From an uncultured Mycoplasmatota bacterium (GTDB taxonomy: Bacteria > Bacillota_I > Bacilli_A > RF39 > UBA660): a DNA stretch of 6,993 nucleotides. Below the pieces are notes generated by a model, which saw only the letters and a list, made by a program, of their open reading frames with translations, ran no database searches and had not been told where the DNA came from. Made by a program: the position numbers and the translations under genes. Of the stretch, positions 1 to 5,345 are shown in pieces (within the stretch, counting starts at the first letter, position 1; each line of letters begins with the position of its first letter). The stretch is taken from contig CAMUBM010000037.1 in the NCBI GenBank assembly GCA_947087145.1, positions 1 to 6,993 of the forward strand, written 5' to 3'.

Positions 1-29
1 TAGATTTTACCTAGCCTAGATTCATATTT

Positions 30-164
30 CTATTTAAAACTGTCAAAGTAGGGAGTAATTACACTTGATTTTCCATCGTCGTCGAACTCAAAATGTTCGG
101 GATCAATAGCTACACAAGCTCCACAGCCGATGCAATTTTCTTTTATTACATTGATTTGTTTCAT
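30..164 (-). CDS. Truncated 4Fe-4S ferredoxin-like protein (44 aa)
   Basis: A small iron-sulfur electron carrier of the single-cluster ferredoxin type, expected in the cytoplasm. The translation begins MKQINVIKENCIGCGACVAI and continues through DPEHFEFDDDGKSSVI, which is the usual first half of this family: CxxCxxC (Cys11, Cys14, Cys17) followed by an acidic segment and a Gly-turn. The ATG at 164 has a good Shine-Dalgarno sequence, AAGGAG, about 8 nt upstream. Family members are normally about 58-65 aa and end with a second Cys-Pro motif giving the fourth cluster ligand. Here a TAG at 30-32 stops the protein after ...TPYFDSFK, with no fourth cysteine. The remaining 29 bases show no such motif in any frame. 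It could be a gene with a recent frameshift or replaced 3' end, or a degraded copy. The first half is certain, its functionality is not. Confidence 0.75.
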   Translation of the reverse strand: MKQINVIKENCIGCGACVAIDPEHFEFDDDGKSSVITPYFDSFK

Positions 165-185
165 TTTTTCATCTCCTTATATTAA

Positions 186-214
186 ATTATACGAATGTCT
201 CTTTCAAAAATCAA
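186..214 (-). promoter_or_regulatory. Sigma-A-type promoter of the ferredoxin gene
   Basis: On the minus strand TTGATT (214-209) and TATAAT (191-186) are separated by 17 nt. The -10 box is perfect and the -35 box matches TTGA. The expected RNA start, near 180-179, falls just before the AAGGAG ribosome site, so the leader is only about 15 nt. It lies back to back with the promoter at 224-252. Confidence 0.65.
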
Positions 215-223
215 TTATAGAAC

Positions 224-252
224 TTTAAAATGTGTAAAATTTATGGTATTAT
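224..252 (+). promoter_or_regulatory. Sigma-A-type promoter of the gene at 278
   Basis: TTTAAA (224-229) is followed after 17 nt by TATTAT (247-252), with an extended -10 TG at 244-245. A shifted alternative -10 is TATACT (250-255). Transcription would start near 259-262, giving a leader of 16-19 nt that carries the AGGTGA ribosome site. Confidence 0.55.
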
Positions 253-266
253 ACTCATGATAGCGT

Positions 267-272
267 AGGTGA
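267..272 (+). promoter_or_regulatory. Ribosome binding site AGGTGA that fixes the start at 278
   Basis: AGGTGA is complementary to the UCACCU part of the usual 16S rRNA 3' end and lies 5 nt before the ATG at 278. The GTG inside it (269-271) is in frame with the gene and could be mistaken for the start. Confidence 0.75.
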
Positions 273-277
273 AGCAT

Positions 278-1150
278 ATGAGTTCTAGAATGGATAAGTA
301 CCGAGATAATCCTGAATTTTATGGCTCCAGGTCACAGAAAAATGAGGAATTGTATCAAGAAATTATTCATGACGATTTTGAAGATGTTCCTGTTGCAAGT
401 AATGCCCATGTTATTGGAGAAAGCGATAACAATATCGATATTGAAAAAATAAGAGAACTTTTAGAAAAAAAATACCCTACAGAACAAAAGAATAAAAGAA
501 CTTCTAGGCCTTTAATTCGTGAAATGGATTATGAAGAGGAAGAGGAAAAATATAGAGATAGTGAAGAGGAGGAGACAAAAGAATATAACATCAATGCCAT
601 ATTGGAAAAGGCTAAATTAGATAAAGATGTAGATTATGAAAGAGAGCGTTTGAAAAAAATTCGGGATACGCAATACGATATTTTAAAAGGTTTACATTTG
701 GAAGACGAAGAAGAACCAGAAAGTAAAGTAACGAGTAGTAAAGATGATTTGATGCATCTTATTAATACCATTACCGAAAAGGAAATGACAAGAGAAATGA
801 ACCCTTTGGATATTCTTACGGATTTAAAGGGAAGTGATAATACAGTGGTTTTGGATGGTGTGAAAGAAGAGATTGATAAACGAAAAGAAATAAAAGATAC
901 TGTTACGAGTGCAGTAAAAGAGACAGTTAAGGATACTGTAAAAGAGGAAGTAAAAAAGGAGATAGATAAAACGTTCTATACGAATTCGATGTCTTTTACG
1001 AAAAGTGATTTTGACGATTTTAATGATTTAAAAGAGGATATGGAGTCTAATAAAATCATGATTCGTATTCTTCTCGTGTTGGTTGCTTTGGCTCTCATTG
1101 GTGGTATTGTATTTTTAGCCAATCATATTTTTGATTTACAGTGGTTTTAG
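278..1150 (+). CDS. Acidic, helical protein with a C-terminal membrane anchor, function unknown (290 aa)
   Basis: I do not recognise a named family. The N-terminus has a short basic/aromatic patch (SRSQKNEELYQEI, residues 17-29), then a long, highly charged and probably helical or disordered region with acidic runs at 84-101. A segment around 119-139 (DYERERLKKIRDTQYDILKG) looks like a conserved helix. Residues about 205-232 form an amphipathic repeat of KETVKDTVKEEVKK type. The only membrane segment is residues 260-282 (IMIRILLVLVALALIGGIVFL), followed by 8 residues. With no signal peptide, most of the protein should lie in the cytoplasm, anchored by its tail. I chose the ATG at 278 because AGGTGA lies 5 nt upstream. 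The gene has its own promoter and a terminator at its stop codon, and lies directly before yunB. A role in the envelope, division or sporulation is only a guess from context. Confidence 0.85.
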   Translation: MSSRMDKYRDNPEFYGSRSQKNEELYQEIIHDDFEDVPVASNAHVIGESDNNIDIEKIRELLEKKYPTEQKNKRTSRPLIREMDYEEEEEKYRDSEEEETKEYNINAILEKAKLDKDVDYERERLKKIRDTQYDILKGLHLEDEEEPESKVTSSKDDLMHLINTITEKEMTREMNPLDILTDLKGSDNTVVLDGVKEEIDKRKEIKDTVTSAVKETVKDTVKEEVKKEIDKTFYTNSMSFTKSDFDDFNDLKEDMESNKIMIRILLVLVALALIGGIVFLANHIFDLQWF

Positions 1151-1172
1151 AGAAGTTATGCTTCTTTTTTTT
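1149..1172 (+). terminator. Intrinsic terminator after the gene at 278
   Basis: AGAAG (1151-1155) pairs with CTTCT (1161-1165) around the loop TTATG, extendable by A-T and G-T pairs at the base. A run of T follows through 1171. The hairpin begins inside the TAG stop codon. The stem is short and low in GC, so efficiency is uncertain. Confidence 0.55.
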
Positions 1173-1197
1173 CTTTTTCTTCTATATATATTGTAAT

Positions 1198-1938
1198 ATG
1201 AGAACGAAATTGCATAAAAGACATACGATTATTTTATCAAAGTTTCAAACGATTGGACTTCTTTTTTGTGTGATTTTTGTTTTGGGATTTGTTTTCTTTT
1301 TTCGATTTAATAAAAAAATTACTCCTCAATTATTAACTGTTGCAGAGGCTAGTATTAATAAATTGAATGAGACAATACTCACGAATTATCGTGTAAAAGA
1401 TGTTTATAAGACCGTAGATTTAAATGATGTGATTTCGATTGTAAAAAATAGTAAGGAAGAAATTATTACTGTTGATTTTCGTTTGGAAAATGTGTATAAA
1501 GCACTTTCGGTGATTACGCAGTATTTGCAAAAGAGTTTAGAAGATGAGGGGGTGCGGAATACGATTTTGCATTATTATAACGAAGATTTGAGTAGTTCTT
1601 TAGATAGTATTGTTTTGTCTTTGCCGATGGGGTTAGCCAGCAGTGGGATCTATATGGCAAATTTAGGTCCTCGTATTCCAGTAAAAGTAAGTTATATGGG
1701 GTATGTAGCAAGTAGTATACGAACGAAGATTGAAGATTATGGCATTAATAATGCTTTGGTGTCTATTTATATTGATTGCTTTATAACGAATGAGTTTATT
1801 GCTCCAACGCAGAGAAAGGAAATCCATCATGAATACAATATTTTGATTGCTTCTAAAATTATTCAAGGAATTGTTCCAGAATACTATGGAGGAGCCTTGG
1901 AAGCAAAAAGTAATATTTTAAATGTTCCTATCGAATAA
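1198..1938 (+). CDS. yunB: Sporulation protein YunB (246 aa)
   Basis: A member of the YunB family, a sporulation-specific membrane protein made in the mother cell in Bacillus; its molecular role is not well defined. The basic N-terminus (MRTKLHKRHT) precedes one membrane helix at about 19-36, then FNKKITPQLLTVAEA at 37-51, which fits the family start of the extracytoplasmic part. Further family hallmarks are LPMGLASSGIYMANLGPRIPVKVSYMG (142-168), a Gly-Ile-Asn segment near 182-184 followed by a beta-rich stretch, and the C-terminal GIVPEYYGG (224-232). The length is in the family range. The reading frame is open back to 1141, but the extra residues would be a poly-Phe translation of the upstream terminator tract, so I start at ATG 1198. 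No ribosome binding site precedes that ATG and the AT-rich box is right next to it, so leaderless translation is possible. Confidence 0.88.
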   Translation: MRTKLHKRHTIILSKFQTIGLLFCVIFVLGFVFFFRFNKKITPQLLTVAEASINKLNETILTNYRVKDVYKTVDLNDVISIVKNSKEEIITVDFRLENVYKALSVITQYLQKSLEDEGVRNTILHYYNEDLSSSLDSIVLSLPMGLASSGIYMANLGPRIPVKVSYMGYVASSIRTKIEDYGINNALVSIYIDCFITNEFIAPTQRKEIHHEYNILIASKIIQGIVPEYYGGALEAKSNILNVPIE

Positions 1939-1944
1939 AATGTG

Positions 1945-1953
1945 TGTTATACT
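1945..1953 (+). promoter_or_regulatory. Extended -10 promoter element of the gene at 1971
   Basis: TG-T-TATACT (1945-1953) is an extended -10 box, and a second TATACT follows at 1954-1959. No convincing -35 box is present (TTCCTA at 1925-1930 is weak). An RNA start near 1960 would place the AGGTGA ribosome site at the very 5' end of the message. Confidence 0.45.
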
Positions 1954-1959
1954 TATACT

Positions 1960-1965
1960 AGGTGA
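1960..1965 (+). promoter_or_regulatory. Ribosome binding site AGGTGA that fixes the start at 1971
   Basis: AGGTGA lies 5 nt before the ATG at 1971. The in-frame GTG at 1962-1964 is part of this site and is not the likely start. Confidence 0.75.
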
Positions 1966-1970
1966 GGCGT

Positions 1971-2795
1971 ATGGAAGGTAATGTATTTGTAAATGAAGCA
2001 ATTTCTAAGGCAATTGCTGATTATATAAAATTTAAGGAGCGACCAGACAGAGGAGAATTTCATTCTTTTTTGGTTGTTGTTATTCGTACTTTGGTTTTGA
2101 TTTATGGGGAGTTAGATATAGTTAATCCTTATCGAACCAATAATGTGGTAGGTTTTGATACGAATTTGAAAAAATTTGGATGTAGTGGAGAAGTTCTTGA
2201 GGAATTTAAAAGACAGATGCTTGCTTTTTTTCAAAATTCTGAAAATGAAACTATGGAGAGAGAACTTTTTGTGAGTATTGAAAAAACTTTAATTGACTTG
2301 TTTGCTTTACGTAAAAAAAGTGTCGATGTAACAGAAGAAGAGGTTAATCAATTTAAAAGTTTGTTGTATTTAAAAAATGATGCGAACTCTTATAAGAATG
2401 AACTTTATATGAAATATACTCCGAATTCAGATATTTTGCTTTATTATTTGAACAATAAGTTGTTTGAAGTAAAACATAATTTTACTTTTACGGAGTTTAA
2501 GGATGTCGCATTAAGTGCAGAAGCGTATCAGTTAGCAGGTTTCAATGCGGCCCAAGTCATGCATTTGAAAGACGAAGAGATTGAGAATATTAATAATAAA
2601 GTGTATCATTTTTTTCGGATTAAGGATAATGATTTGAATAAACGAGGACGTTTGGATGAAGCTATTCGTTATTATAAAAAGTATGGTAATACGATTACAA
2701 GTGGGAATGGTTATGTAGATTTGTTACTTTTAATGAGTGTGATTGCTACCGGTTTAATGCTTGTTGTTCTTGTTGGCATTCAATTTATGAGGTAA
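1971..2795 (+). CDS. Helical protein with a C-terminal membrane anchor, function unknown (274 aa)
   Basis: No family recognised. There is no signal peptide. Residues 1-245 look like a mainly alpha-helical soluble domain with several aromatic and hydrophobic patches (for example HSFLVVVIRTLVLIYGELD, 31-49, buried helix rather than clearly a membrane span). A single strong membrane segment covers 249-271 (VDLLLLMSVIATGLMLVVLVG), ending with MR. The basic stretch before it (about 224-238) suggests that the large domain stays in the cytoplasm. The ATG at 1971 is chosen for its AGGTGA site. The stop codon is only 2 nt before yutD, so the two are probably co-transcribed and translationally coupled. 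It stands between yunB and yutD where Bacillus carries other genes. A sporulation or envelope role is inference from position only. Confidence 0.85.
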   Translation: MEGNVFVNEAISKAIADYIKFKERPDRGEFHSFLVVVIRTLVLIYGELDIVNPYRTNNVVGFDTNLKKFGCSGEVLEEFKRQMLAFFQNSENETMERELFVSIEKTLIDLFALRKKSVDVTEEEVNQFKSLLYLKNDANSYKNELYMKYTPNSDILLYYLNNKLFEVKHNFTFTEFKDVALSAEAYQLAGFNAAQVMHLKDEEIENINNKVYHFFRIKDNDLNKRGRLDEAIRYYKKYGNTITSGNGYVDLLLLMSVIATGLMLVVLVGIQFMR

Positions 2796-2797
2796 AT

Positions 2798-3082
2798 ATG
2801 GATATTTTGTTAAAAGGTGTCAAGTATACTGTCCTAAAAAATGAAAAAGAGGCGTTAAATGTAGAAGAGCTAGAAGAACGATTTACAGATTATTTTGAAA
2901 GTTTTGATTTCATTTTAGGTGACTATTCTTACGGGAAATTGCGTTTGAAAGGCTTTAATAATAAAGAGAATAAGAATTTTAAACCAATGAATGATATTGC
3001 TACATTGGATAGTTATATTTCAAAGTACTGTGCATTTGGTTGTCGTCATTTTGTTATTTCAAGGGTTAAGTCCTTGCAATAA
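2798..3082 (+). CDS. yutD: YutD family protein (94 aa)
   Basis: A small conserved Firmicutes protein of the YutD family (DUF1027), with no established biochemical function that I know of. The diagnostic segments are present: FDFILGDYSYGKLRLKGF (36-53), matching the family's D-x-I-x-G-D-x-x-Y-x-x-L-R-L-K-G-F pattern, and YCAFGCRHFVI (77-87), matching Y-C-x-F-G-C-x-x-F-V. The length is normal. The ATG at 2798 follows the previous stop by 2 nt, and GAGGT lies across that stop codon, so translation is likely coupled to the gene at 1971. The last codons are also part of a transcription terminator (3053-3090). In B. subtilis yutD lies in the same region as yutH, yutI and yunB, which supports the call. 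Confidence 0.88.
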   Translation: MDILLKGVKYTVLKNEKEALNVEELEERFTDYFESFDFILGDYSYGKLRLKGFNNKENKNFKPMNDIATLDSYISKYCAFGCRHFVISRVKSLQ

Positions 3083-3090
3083 CTTTTTTT
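3053..3090 (+). terminator. Strong intrinsic terminator embedded in the 3' end of yutD
   Basis: Arm 3053-3064 (GTTATTTCAAGG) pairs with 3072-3083 (CCTTGCAATAAC) with a single mismatch, around a 7-nt loop, followed by seven T (3084-3090). The stop codon TAA (3080-3082) lies inside the second arm, so the last ten codons of yutD double as the hairpin. Confidence 0.85.
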
Positions 3091-3102
3091 ATTTGTTATA
3101 AT
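3074..3102 (+). promoter_or_regulatory. Sigma-A-type promoter of the gene at 3129
   Basis: TTGCAA (3074-3079) and a perfect TATAAT (3097-3102) are 17 nt apart, with an extended -10 TG (3094-3095). The -35 box lies in the second arm of the yutD terminator. An RNA start near 3109 gives a leader of about 20 nt with GAGGAA at 3118-3123 as the ribosome site. Confidence 0.7.
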
Positions 3103-3128
3103 TTTTTATAGAATAGCGAGGAATTGTT

Positions 3129-4364
3129 ATGCCAAATATAAATATAAAATATAAAGATGTAAATGGAAATGAAGTTGTAAAAAAAGCCGATGTTGTTACT
3201 GCTTATAATAAAGAGGGTAGAAAAAGTATCGTTTTAGAATTTGGTGAATTAGATGGTGAAAATAAAGTTGTACAAGTGATTTATGATAATGCAACTGGAA
3301 CTTACCAAGCGGTTCCCGATGGAGAAGATTGGCAAAATGAAAAAGGAAATCTTGTTGCTTGTTTAAGAGATCAACTTCCTTTAGAAGAATATATCAATAT
3401 GGAAAATCCAGAAGAAACAATTCTTGTAAACATTAGTAGAGAAGATAATAAAATTGGGCATCCTTTGGCTTTACGCGAAGCAAATTATTTAAATATTAAG
3501 GGAAATTATCAAAAAGCTTTACAAGCATTACGTTCTCCTAAAGTAGAATCAGTTGCTACTATACTTCCCAAAGAAGAAGTTAATGTGAATGTTCAAAATA
3601 TTTCTAGTGGTATGATGGAAGCAAGTATTCCGGATAATTCTATTGTTGATATGAGTAGTGAAATTCCCAAAATGGAAGATATTCAAAATGAACCAATTAA
3701 TATTAATAATATGATTTATACAGAAATGCCTGTACAAGAAGTTATTCAAAATGAAACTCCAAGTATAGATACTCCTAAGATTGAACCAACTCCAGTTTCA
3801 GCACCTATGCCTGAACCTACTCCAATTCCTGAGCCAATTGTTGTTCCAGAACCTACTCCTTTTCCACCAATGGATATAAATTCTTCTATTAAATCCGAAG
3901 AACCATCTAAAATTATGGAAGTAATAAAGACTCCCACTGGAATGTTAAACGAAGTAAAAGATATGCCACCAATTATGGATGCACCCAAAATAGATAATGT
4001 TGTTCCTTTCACTAGTGTGGCTTCTGAGGCTCCTGTTATAAGTGATGTAACTCAAAATGAAAAACATGAAACCTCTGCAGTGGAGGCTACTTATATGGAA
4101 AGTTTTGAAAAATCTATTGCTCAGATGAAAGAGGCAACAGAAAAAATGAAATCTGCTCATGAGCTGTTTGAAAATGCTTATAAACAAATAGAGTCTGCAA
4201 TGGAAGTAGCTACTAAAACAAGTGAAAACGTTAAGAATGTTTCTCATGAAAATTATCAGCAAATTCAAGGAAGGGATGCAATTTCCAGGCAAACCTTCGA
4301 AAATGCCCAAAGAATGATGAATTCTCAAAATGAAGAAGAACCAACTTTAACAAGAGCAGCTTAA
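3129..4364 (+). CDS. Three-part protein: beta-rich N-terminal domain, proline-rich linker, C-terminal coiled coil (411 aa), function unknown
   Basis: No family recognised. Residues 1-110 alternate polar and hydrophobic residues as in a beta-rich globular domain. REANYLNIKGNYQKALQALR (116-135) resembles a single TPR hairpin. Residues about 140-320 are low-complexity and rich in Met, Ile, Pro and Glu. Within them, 219-248 is a degenerate proline repeat built on PEPTP. Residues 323-380 (from MESFEKSIAQMKEATEKM) form a predicted coiled coil, and the tail is polar. There is no signal peptide or membrane helix, so the protein is probably cytoplasmic. The ATG at 3129 has GAGGAA 5 nt upstream and its own strong promoter. 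Its leucine codons are mostly TTA/CTT (one TTG in 16 by hand count), unlike its TTG-rich neighbour at 1971, which may mean higher expression. The architecture resembles a scaffold or spore-coat morphogenetic protein and it precedes yutH, but there is no LysM or SpoVID-like sequence, so that role is speculation. Confidence 0.85.
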   Translation: MPNINIKYKDVNGNEVVKKADVVTAYNKEGRKSIVLEFGELDGENKVVQVIYDNATGTYQAVPDGEDWQNEKGNLVACLRDQLPLEEYINMENPEETILVNISREDNKIGHPLALREANYLNIKGNYQKALQALRSPKVESVATILPKEEVNVNVQNISSGMMEASIPDNSIVDMSSEIPKMEDIQNEPININNMIYTEMPVQEVIQNETPSIDTPKIEPTPVSAPMPEPTPIPEPIVVPEPTPFPPMDINSSIKSEEPSKIMEVIKTPTGMLNEVKDMPPIMDAPKIDNVVPFTSVASEAPVISDVTQNEKHETSAVEATYMESFEKSIAQMKEATEKMKSAHELFENAYKQIESAMEVATKTSENVKNVSHENYQQIQGRDAISRQTFENAQRMMNSQNEEEPTLTRAA

Positions 4365-4385
4365 GCATAATGCTTAAGCTTTTTT
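4358..4385 (+). terminator. Strong intrinsic terminator overlapping the stop of the gene at 3129
   Basis: A perfect 10-bp stem, AGCTTAAGCA (4358-4367) with TGCTTAAGCT (4371-4380), around the loop TAA and followed by a T run to 4385. The stop codon TAA (4362-4364) is inside the first arm. Confidence 0.9.
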
Positions 4386-4393
4386 CATACATT
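4365..4393 (+). promoter_or_regulatory. Predicted sporulation sigma-E promoter of yutH
   Basis: GCATAAT (4365-4371) matches 6 of 7 positions of the sigma-E -35 consensus KMATATT, and CATACATT (4386-4393) matches the -10 consensus CATACAHT fully. The 14-nt spacing is right for this sigma factor. No good sigma-A promoter lies in the gap. The RNA would begin near 4400, about 10 nt before the ATG. The -35 box is in the terminator hairpin of the preceding gene. Confidence 0.65.
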
Positions 4394-4398
4394 TTATT

Positions 4399-4404
4399 AA
4401 GTGA
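4399..4404 (+). promoter_or_regulatory. Ribosome binding site AAGTGA that fixes the yutH start at 4410
   Basis: AAGTGA, one base off AGGTGA, lies 5 nt before the ATG at 4410. It contains the in-frame GTG (4401-4403) that could be mistaken for the start. With an RNA start near 4400 it would lie at the very end of the message. Confidence 0.5.
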
Positions 4405-4409
4405 TTGCT

Positions 4410-5345
4410 ATGAAAGAACTATTGAAAAACTTTTACAATATGAGAGGGGTTAGTATCAATGAGGAAGAGAAATGTCCTTCTTTTGTTTTTAATGATCGCA
4501 AATTTATGTTGGTGACTTATGTTCGAAGTGAAGAGGAATTACAAGAACTGGTTACTTTAAATCAAGAATTAATAAATAAAGGACTACCTACTTCTCGGTT
4601 TGTGATTAATAATCGAAATTCTTTTGTATCTATATATGATAATAAGAAGTACGTTTTGTTGGAGCTAGTTTCTCCAATAGAGCAAGAGTACAATGTTTTA
4701 GATATGGTAGATTTGGCGGATAAGTTAGTGGTACAAAGTAAAAAAAGTGTTTTGTATCGGAATGAGTGGGCGAGTCTTTGGAGTTCTAAAATTGATTATT
4801 TTGAGTACCAAGTGGGTCAACTTGGAAAAGATAAACCAATTATTTTAAATAGTTTTTCTTATTATGTAGGACTTGCAGAAAATGCTATTGCTTATGTTAA
4901 TAATACGACAAAAAAGTATAAAAAAAATGTCAATGAAAAAGTTACTTTACAACGAAAAAGAATTGCTTTTCCTAACTTACAAATAAATTATTTTAATCCA
5001 TTAAATTATATTTTGGATATTGAAGTAAGAGATATTGCTTCTTATTTTAAGTCTTTGTTTTTTTCTTCTTATGAAGATTTGTTTATTGAAGTAAATGCCT
5101 ATTTAAAACGGAGAAAATTAGATATTTATGGTTATCAACTTTTGTATGCAAGACTCATGTATCCTTCTTTTTATTTTGATATTTATGAGAAAGTGATGGA
5201 GGGAGAAGAGGAGGAAAAAGCGTTGCTCCCTATTATTAACAAAGTGGATGCGTATGAAGTATTTTTAAAAGATATGTATATTGTGCTAAGTCAGTATGCC
5301 CCCATTGAAAGTGTAAACTGGCTTGTCAATAAAAAAGAACTATAA
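4410..5345 (+). CDS. yutH: YutH-like spore coat protein (311 aa)
   Basis: A member of the YutH/CotS-like group, spore-coat-associated proteins distantly built on a kinase-like (phosphotransferase) fold that are deposited by the mother cell. Family landmarks from memory: a small N-terminal lobe (1-90, with YVLLELVSP at 81-89), then W120 and W124 with KIDYFE (127-132), SYYVGLAENAIAYV (150-163), LDIEVRDIASYFKS (202-215), YQLLYARLMYPSFYFDIYE (242-260), YEVFLKDMY (282-290) and VNWL (302-305). The length is typical. I see no classical kinase catalytic motif, as expected for a coat protein. The ATG at 4410 is supported by AAGTGA and by a sigma-E promoter, matching mother-cell expression. The gene converges with and overlaps the NifU-like gene by 6 bp, and that gene adjoins yutH in B. 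subtilis as well (from memory). Confidence 0.82.
   Translation: MKELLKNFYNMRGVSINEEEKCPSFVFNDRKFMLVTYVRSEEELQELVTLNQELINKGLPTSRFVINNRNSFVSIYDNKKYVLLELVSPIEQEYNVLDMVDLADKLVVQSKKSVLYRNEWASLWSSKIDYFEYQVGQLGKDKPIILNSFSYYVGLAENAIAYVNNTTKKYKKNVNEKVTLQRKRIAFPNLQINYFNPLNYILDIEVRDIASYFKSLFFSSYEDLFIEVNAYLKRRKLDIYGYQLLYARLMYPSFYFDIYEKVMEGEEEEKALLPIINKVDAYEVFLKDMYIVLSQYAPIESVNWLVNKKEL

Noticed and set aside
1141..1197. N-terminal extension of yunB with a run of phenylalanines, starting at GTG 1141
   Set aside because: The codons are the terminator hairpin and T tract of the preceding gene, overlap its last codons, and put poly-Phe before the basic N-terminus expected for YunB.
1514..1866. Two minus-strand open frames inside yunB
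   Set aside because: The plus-strand frame encodes a recognised family over this whole stretch; the reverse frames look random.
1911..1940. Possible sigma-E promoter for the gene at 1971 from the -35-like TAATATT at 1911
   Set aside because: No CATACAHT-like -10 sequence occurs at the required distance.
3549..3749. Minus-strand open frame rich in Asn, His and Ile
   Set aside because: Shadow of the AT-rich linker of the gene at 3129.
3787..3873. CRISPR-like or tandem DNA repeat
   Set aside because: The repetition follows codons for the PEPTP motif, is degenerate, and has no constant repeat or spacer length.
3746..4012. Minus-strand open frame encoding a Gly/Ser/Thr-rich repeat protein
   Set aside because: It is the mirror of the proline-rich PEPTP coding region of the gene at 3129 and has no separate promoter or ribosome site that I can see.
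3945..4328. Minus-strand open frame of 127 codons
   Set aside because: It lies opposite the coiled-coil part of the gene at 3129; the product is rich in Phe, His, Cys and Leu without a pattern, as expected of a shadow frame.
3129..4364. SafA or SpoVID spore-coat morphogenetic protein
   Set aside because: The layout is suggestive, but there is no LysM domain and no recognisable similarity to what I recall of either protein.
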